Of a stretch of DNA of 64,000 nt, positions 61,551 to 64,000 are shown piece by piece. Positions within the stretch are counted from its first letter, which is position 1, and every line of letters begins with the position of its first letter. The stretch is taken from assembly GCA_944326365.1 (NCBI GenBank), contig CALVDR010000006.1, forward strand, positions 1 to 64,000, given 5' to 3'. A model generated the notes under the pieces. That model was not told the DNA's origin, searched no databases, and worked only from the letters and a program-made list of their open reading frames with translations. The stretch is from an uncultured Bacteroidales bacterium. Its GTDB lineage: Bacteria; Bacteroidota; Bacteroidia; Bacteroidales; UBA932. A program made the translations under genes and the position numbers.

Positions 61551-62480
61551 ATGAAACCAACACTATTAGTACTTGCTGCCGGCATGGGCAGTCGTTATGG
61601 GGGACTTAAACAGATGGACGGTCTCGGTCCGAATGGAGAAACTATCATCGATTATTCCATTTTCGACGCAGTGAAATCCGGATTCGGGAAAGTCGTATAC
61701 ATCGTCCGCGAATATTTCCTCAACGACTTCAAGTCCATGGTGGAGAAAAGATACAAAAATGTCACATGTCCGGACGGGACACCGCTTGAGTTCGACTATG
61801 TGACACAGGAACTGAGCAAGATTCCAGAAGGCTTCACACTGAACCCTGAAAGGGAAAAACCGTGGGGTACAGCCCATGCGGTGCTCATGGCAAAAGACGT
61901 GATCAAGGAGCCTTTCGCAGTCATAAACGGTGACGATTACTATGGAAAGGATTCTTTCAAGATCATGGCTGACTGGCTCATGGCACATGCCGGGACGAAA
62001 GGCCAGTACTGTCTGGTAGGTTTCGAGCTGGAGAACACCCTGTCCGAATCAGGCGGAGTTTCAAGAGGCCTCTGCACCGCCGATGCCGACCACTACCTCA
62101 CCCATGTGGAGGAGCATCACAACGTGGAGAAGGCCGCAGACGGAAAAGTCTATGCTGACAACAGCAAGGGAGAAAGAGTGGAAGTGGACGGCAAGGCTCT
62201 CTGCTCCATGAACATGTGGGGATTCACTCCGGATTATTTCGAGAACAGCCATGACGTGTTCATCGAGTTCCTGAAAGAGAACATCAACGAGCTGAAAAAG
62301 GAATTCTATATTCCTTATGCAGTGGACTACATGATCAGGAAAGGCCTTGCCAAAACAGAACTGCTCTCTACTCCGTCACGCTGGTTCGGAGTCACTTACA
62401 AGCAGGACAGGCCGGGAGTAGTGGCCAAATTCCAGGAATTTGCAGACAAGGGTATCTACCCTACACCTCTTTATAAATAA
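61551..62480 (+). CDS. Sugar-phosphate nucleotidyltransferase
   Basis: The 309-residue cytoplasmic protein has the NTP-transferase signature LVLAAGMGSRYGGLKQMDGLGPNGE. The acceptor region KPWGTAHAVLMAKDVIKEPFAVINGDDYYGKD keeps the metal-binding DD. Late motifs SMNMWGFTPDYFE and VTYKQDRPGV follow. It activates a sugar phosphate as an NDP-sugar; the specific sugar cannot be assigned. The extended GPNGE loop after the signature is typical of a Bacteroidota subgroup. A palindromic repeat and a terminator follow. Confidence 0.88.
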   Translation: MKPTLLVLAAGMGSRYGGLKQMDGLGPNGETIIDYSIFDAVKSGFGKVVYIVREYFLNDFKSMVEKRYKNVTCPDGTPLEFDYVTQELSKIPEGFTLNPEREKPWGTAHAVLMAKDVIKEPFAVINGDDYYGKDSFKIMADWLMAHAGTKGQYCLVGFELENTLSESGGVSRGLCTADADHYLTHVEEHHNVEKAADGKVYADNSKGERVEVDGKALCSMNMWGFTPDYFENSHDVFIEFLKENINELKKEFYIPYAVDYMIRKGLAKTELLSTPSRWFGVTYKQDRPGVVAKFQEFADKGIYPTPLYK

Positions 62481-62483
62481 CAC

Positions 62484-62540
62484 AACGTCAGTCCGACGAA
62501 TTATTCCACTCTGCACGAGAGATTTCACCGGACTGACGTT
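62484..62540. repeat. Dispersed palindromic repeat after the nucleotidyltransferase gene
   Basis: AACGTCAGTCCG (62484-62495) and CGGACTGACGTT (62529-62540) pair exactly. The loop GACGAATTATTCCACTCTGC resembles the other copies. The change from TTCG to TCCG is matched in the opposite arm, which suggests pairing is maintained. Confidence 0.85.
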
Positions 62541-62561
62541 AATCTGTTTTTGATAAAATAT

Positions 62562-62605
62562 GTGAGGGTGGGTCAAAAGGTACTTTCTGCCCACCCTCAC
62601 TTTTT
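62562..62605 (+). terminator. Terminator after the nucleotidyltransferase gene
   Basis: GTGAGGGTGGG / CCCACCCTCAC stem (11 bp) followed by TTTTT. The left arm and TCAAAAG loop start repeat at 27274-27291 without the right arm. Confidence 0.85.
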
Positions 62606-62652
62606 ATAAATCCGTAATAACAGAATTCCAAATAGAAAACCGACGTCAGCCA

Positions 62653-63567
62653 ATGTCTATCATATCGCCGAAACGTAAAGTCAGGACCTCCTACAACATA
62701 CTGTCAGACTTCGATTATTACCTTCCGGACATCAAGGGGATGTTCATCCTTCTGGCATTGCTCCTTGCAGGAGCGCTCCTTGGAAATCTCGTGACACTGC
62801 TCATGTCATTTCTTCCGGGCGGAGAAAGTCTGGCAGGAGAATATTCGATGCTCATCTCATATCCGGTCATGTTCATTCCACCTCTGCTGTATGCCGCAGG
62901 CAGGAGCAAATTCCTCAGAGACTTCGATATGGCCTCCCCCGTACCTGTAGACGGCAGGAATTTCGGAAAACTCGGATTCTGGATTCTGGCACCGATGGTG
63001 ATAGTGACCACACTGGCGGCAGGATTTGCCATCGACCCTCTGTCCAGGCTGCTGCCTCCTACTCCGGAATGGTTCGACAGGCTGAATGAGCAGATGCTTG
63101 TCGGCACACCTCTGTGGGTCACTCTGATATCCGTTTCCGTATTCGCGCCGCTTTTCGAGGAATGGCTGTGCAGAGGACTGATACTCAGGGGACTGCTGAA
63201 AAGGATGAGACCTGTATGGGCCATGGCCATCTCCTCCCTGTTCTTCGCATTCATACATCTGAACCCGTGGCAGGCCTTGCCGGCATTCATACTCGGAATG
63301 ATATTCGCCTGCGTATATTACAGGACAGGATCGCTGAAACTGACCATGCTCATGCACTGCACGAACAATACTTTCGCCGCGCTTCTCGGACAGAACGACA
63401 CGCTGCGCGAAATGAGTTCATACAGCGAGCTCATGTCCGCATGGCAGTACGCAGTGCTGGTCGCTGCCGGCATATTCATTACCGTACTGTTTCTGGTGAT
63501 ACTGTGGAAAAACACTGCGGCAGGACAGTCTCAGGAAGGTCTCACCGGAGATATTCAGCAGCCTTAG
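62653..63567 (+). CDS. CPBP-family intramembrane metalloprotease
   Basis: The 304-residue membrane protein has about eight helices and the CPBP (CAAX protease/bacteriocin-processing) motifs: PLFEEWLCRGLILRG (EExxxR), FFAFIHLNPWQ (FxxxH) and MLMHCTNNTF (HxxxN). These enzymes cleave prenylated or peptide substrates in the membrane; the native substrate is unknown. It overlaps the convergent nucleotidyltransferase gene by 26 nt. Confidence 0.9.
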   Translation: MSIISPKRKVRTSYNILSDFDYYLPDIKGMFILLALLLAGALLGNLVTLLMSFLPGGESLAGEYSMLISYPVMFIPPLLYAAGRSKFLRDFDMASPVPVDGRNFGKLGFWILAPMVIVTTLAAGFAIDPLSRLLPPTPEWFDRLNEQMLVGTPLWVTLISVSVFAPLFEEWLCRGLILRGLLKRMRPVWAMAISSLFFAFIHLNPWQALPAFILGMIFACVYYRTGSLKLTMLMHCTNNTFAALLGQNDTLREMSSYSELMSAWQYAVLVAAGIFITVLFLVILWKNTAAGQSQEGLTGDIQQP

Positions 63568-64000
63568 TCAGAGACTCGGGTTTCCCTACATCGAGAAGTT
63601 CCAGAGAATCCGGTACGGCTCCGTATATCGGGCAGTCTGCAGCCGCTTTCAGGTAAAAATCCATGATGGAGAATTTCTCCGCGAATCCTTCCCGGCGGAA
63701 AAGGGAGAAGACTTCGTGCGACAATACATGGATACCGGAAAAGGCAAATTTCCGGCACGCACGGACGTCCAGGCCGGGATACGGGCTGCGGACTTCCCCG
63801 GTAGAGACATTTGTCCATCCGACGAGCCTCATGTCATCGTCGAAAAGCAGATATCTGGATGTCTTCCTGTCGCTTACAGCCAGAGTGGCGATGGCGTCAT
63901 GTCTGACATTGGCGTCAAGCCACCCGAGGTCAAGATCTGAAATGATGTCCACATTGTGAACCAGAAAACGGCCGTCTCCGAGAAACCGTTCGGCATGAAG
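63542..64000 (-). CDS. Sugar nucleotidyltransferase, C-terminal part (cut by window end)
   Basis: The open frame continues to the window edge without a stop or clear start, so only the last 152 codons are present. The segment RFLGDGRFLVHNVDIISDLDLGWLDANV carries the metal-binding D of nucleotidyltransferases of the MurU/GlmU-N type (usual form LVLNGDVLSDLDL). A C-terminal cap follows (FAFSGIHVLSHEVF, FSIMDFYLKAA). It may be an N-acetylmuramate-1-phosphate or mannose-1-phosphate nucleotidyltransferase. The 5' end lies beyond 64000. Confidence 0.8.
   Translation of the reverse strand, partial: LHAERFLGDGRFLVHNVDIISDLDLGWLDANVRHDAIATLAVSDRKTSRYLLFDDDMRLVGWTNVSTGEVRSPYPGLDVRACRKFAFSGIHVLSHEVFSLFRREGFAEKFSIMDFYLKAAADCPIYGAVPDSLELLDVGKPESLTKAAEYLR

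Overview
The window comes from a chromosome of a Bacteroidota bacterium, most likely a gut-type Bacteroidales with fairly high GC. The evidence is a SusC/SusD pair with a DUF1735 lipoprotein, BACON, fimbrillin-like and FISUMP surface lipoproteins, a GH97 enzyme of the SusB type, and many promoters of the TAnnTTTG (-7) / TTTG (-33) type used by the Bacteroidota primary sigma factor. Ribosome binding sites are weak and AT-rich, as is usual in this phylum. No CRISPR array, transposase, integrase or prophage gene was seen.

Layout. Positions 1-920 hold tRNA-Glu, rpsT and tRNA-Pro, each tRNA preceded by the same roughly 120-bp repeated cassette. Positions 936-20279 are a minus-strand polysaccharide utilisation locus (PUL) that reads susC, susD, DUF1735 lipoprotein, calcineurin-like phosphoesterase lipoprotein, two GH3 enzymes, a DUF4965/glutaminase-A-like protein and a third GH3. 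A two-gene RloA/RloB (AbiL-like) putative defence module sits inside it, before the last GH3. Divergent from susC (20556-24867) are two related surface lipoproteins with a 54-residue peptide gene between them, followed by a GH97 alpha-glucosidase (25011-27257).

Positions 27638-33379 encode a membrane-anchored CobN-like chelatase, a polytopic membrane protein, an ExbB/TolQ-type protein and a DUF2149 protein. This matches the hmuSTUV half of the Bacteroidota haem-uptake operon, but hmuY and hmuR are absent. After tRNA-His the window becomes largely housekeeping: an OadA/PycB-like carboxyltransferase without a biotin lysine, radC and upp; then on the minus strand an envelope-linked run of M23 peptidase, miaB, cls, LEA-like lipoprotein, SPOR protein and rpoN. 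Next come a fimbrillin/beta-helix lipoprotein, tyrS-rbfA-lolE-like, a PepSY-like protein with a two-component system, polA-ECF sigma factor-rsmG, rpmH, a DoxX-like membrane protein, tmk, folP, purB, an FtsB-like protein, a sugar nucleotidyltransferase, a CPBP protease and a second nucleotidyltransferase cut by the window end.

How it fits together. The PUL is suited to importing oligosaccharides through SusC/D and trimming them with periplasmic GH3 enzymes. GH97 releases glucose from alpha-glucosides. The susC promoter carries a C12 tract between its -33 and -7 elements, which suggests phase-variable expression. A family of roughly 59-bp palindromic repeats (consensus arms TAACGTCAGTTCGACG) is scattered through intergenic gaps from 27 kb to 62 kb. 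The most notable candidates for follow-up are the RloAB module with its perfect inverted-repeat divergent promoter, the hmuY/R-less chelatase module, the poly-C susC promoter, and a multi-stem structured element ahead of folP.
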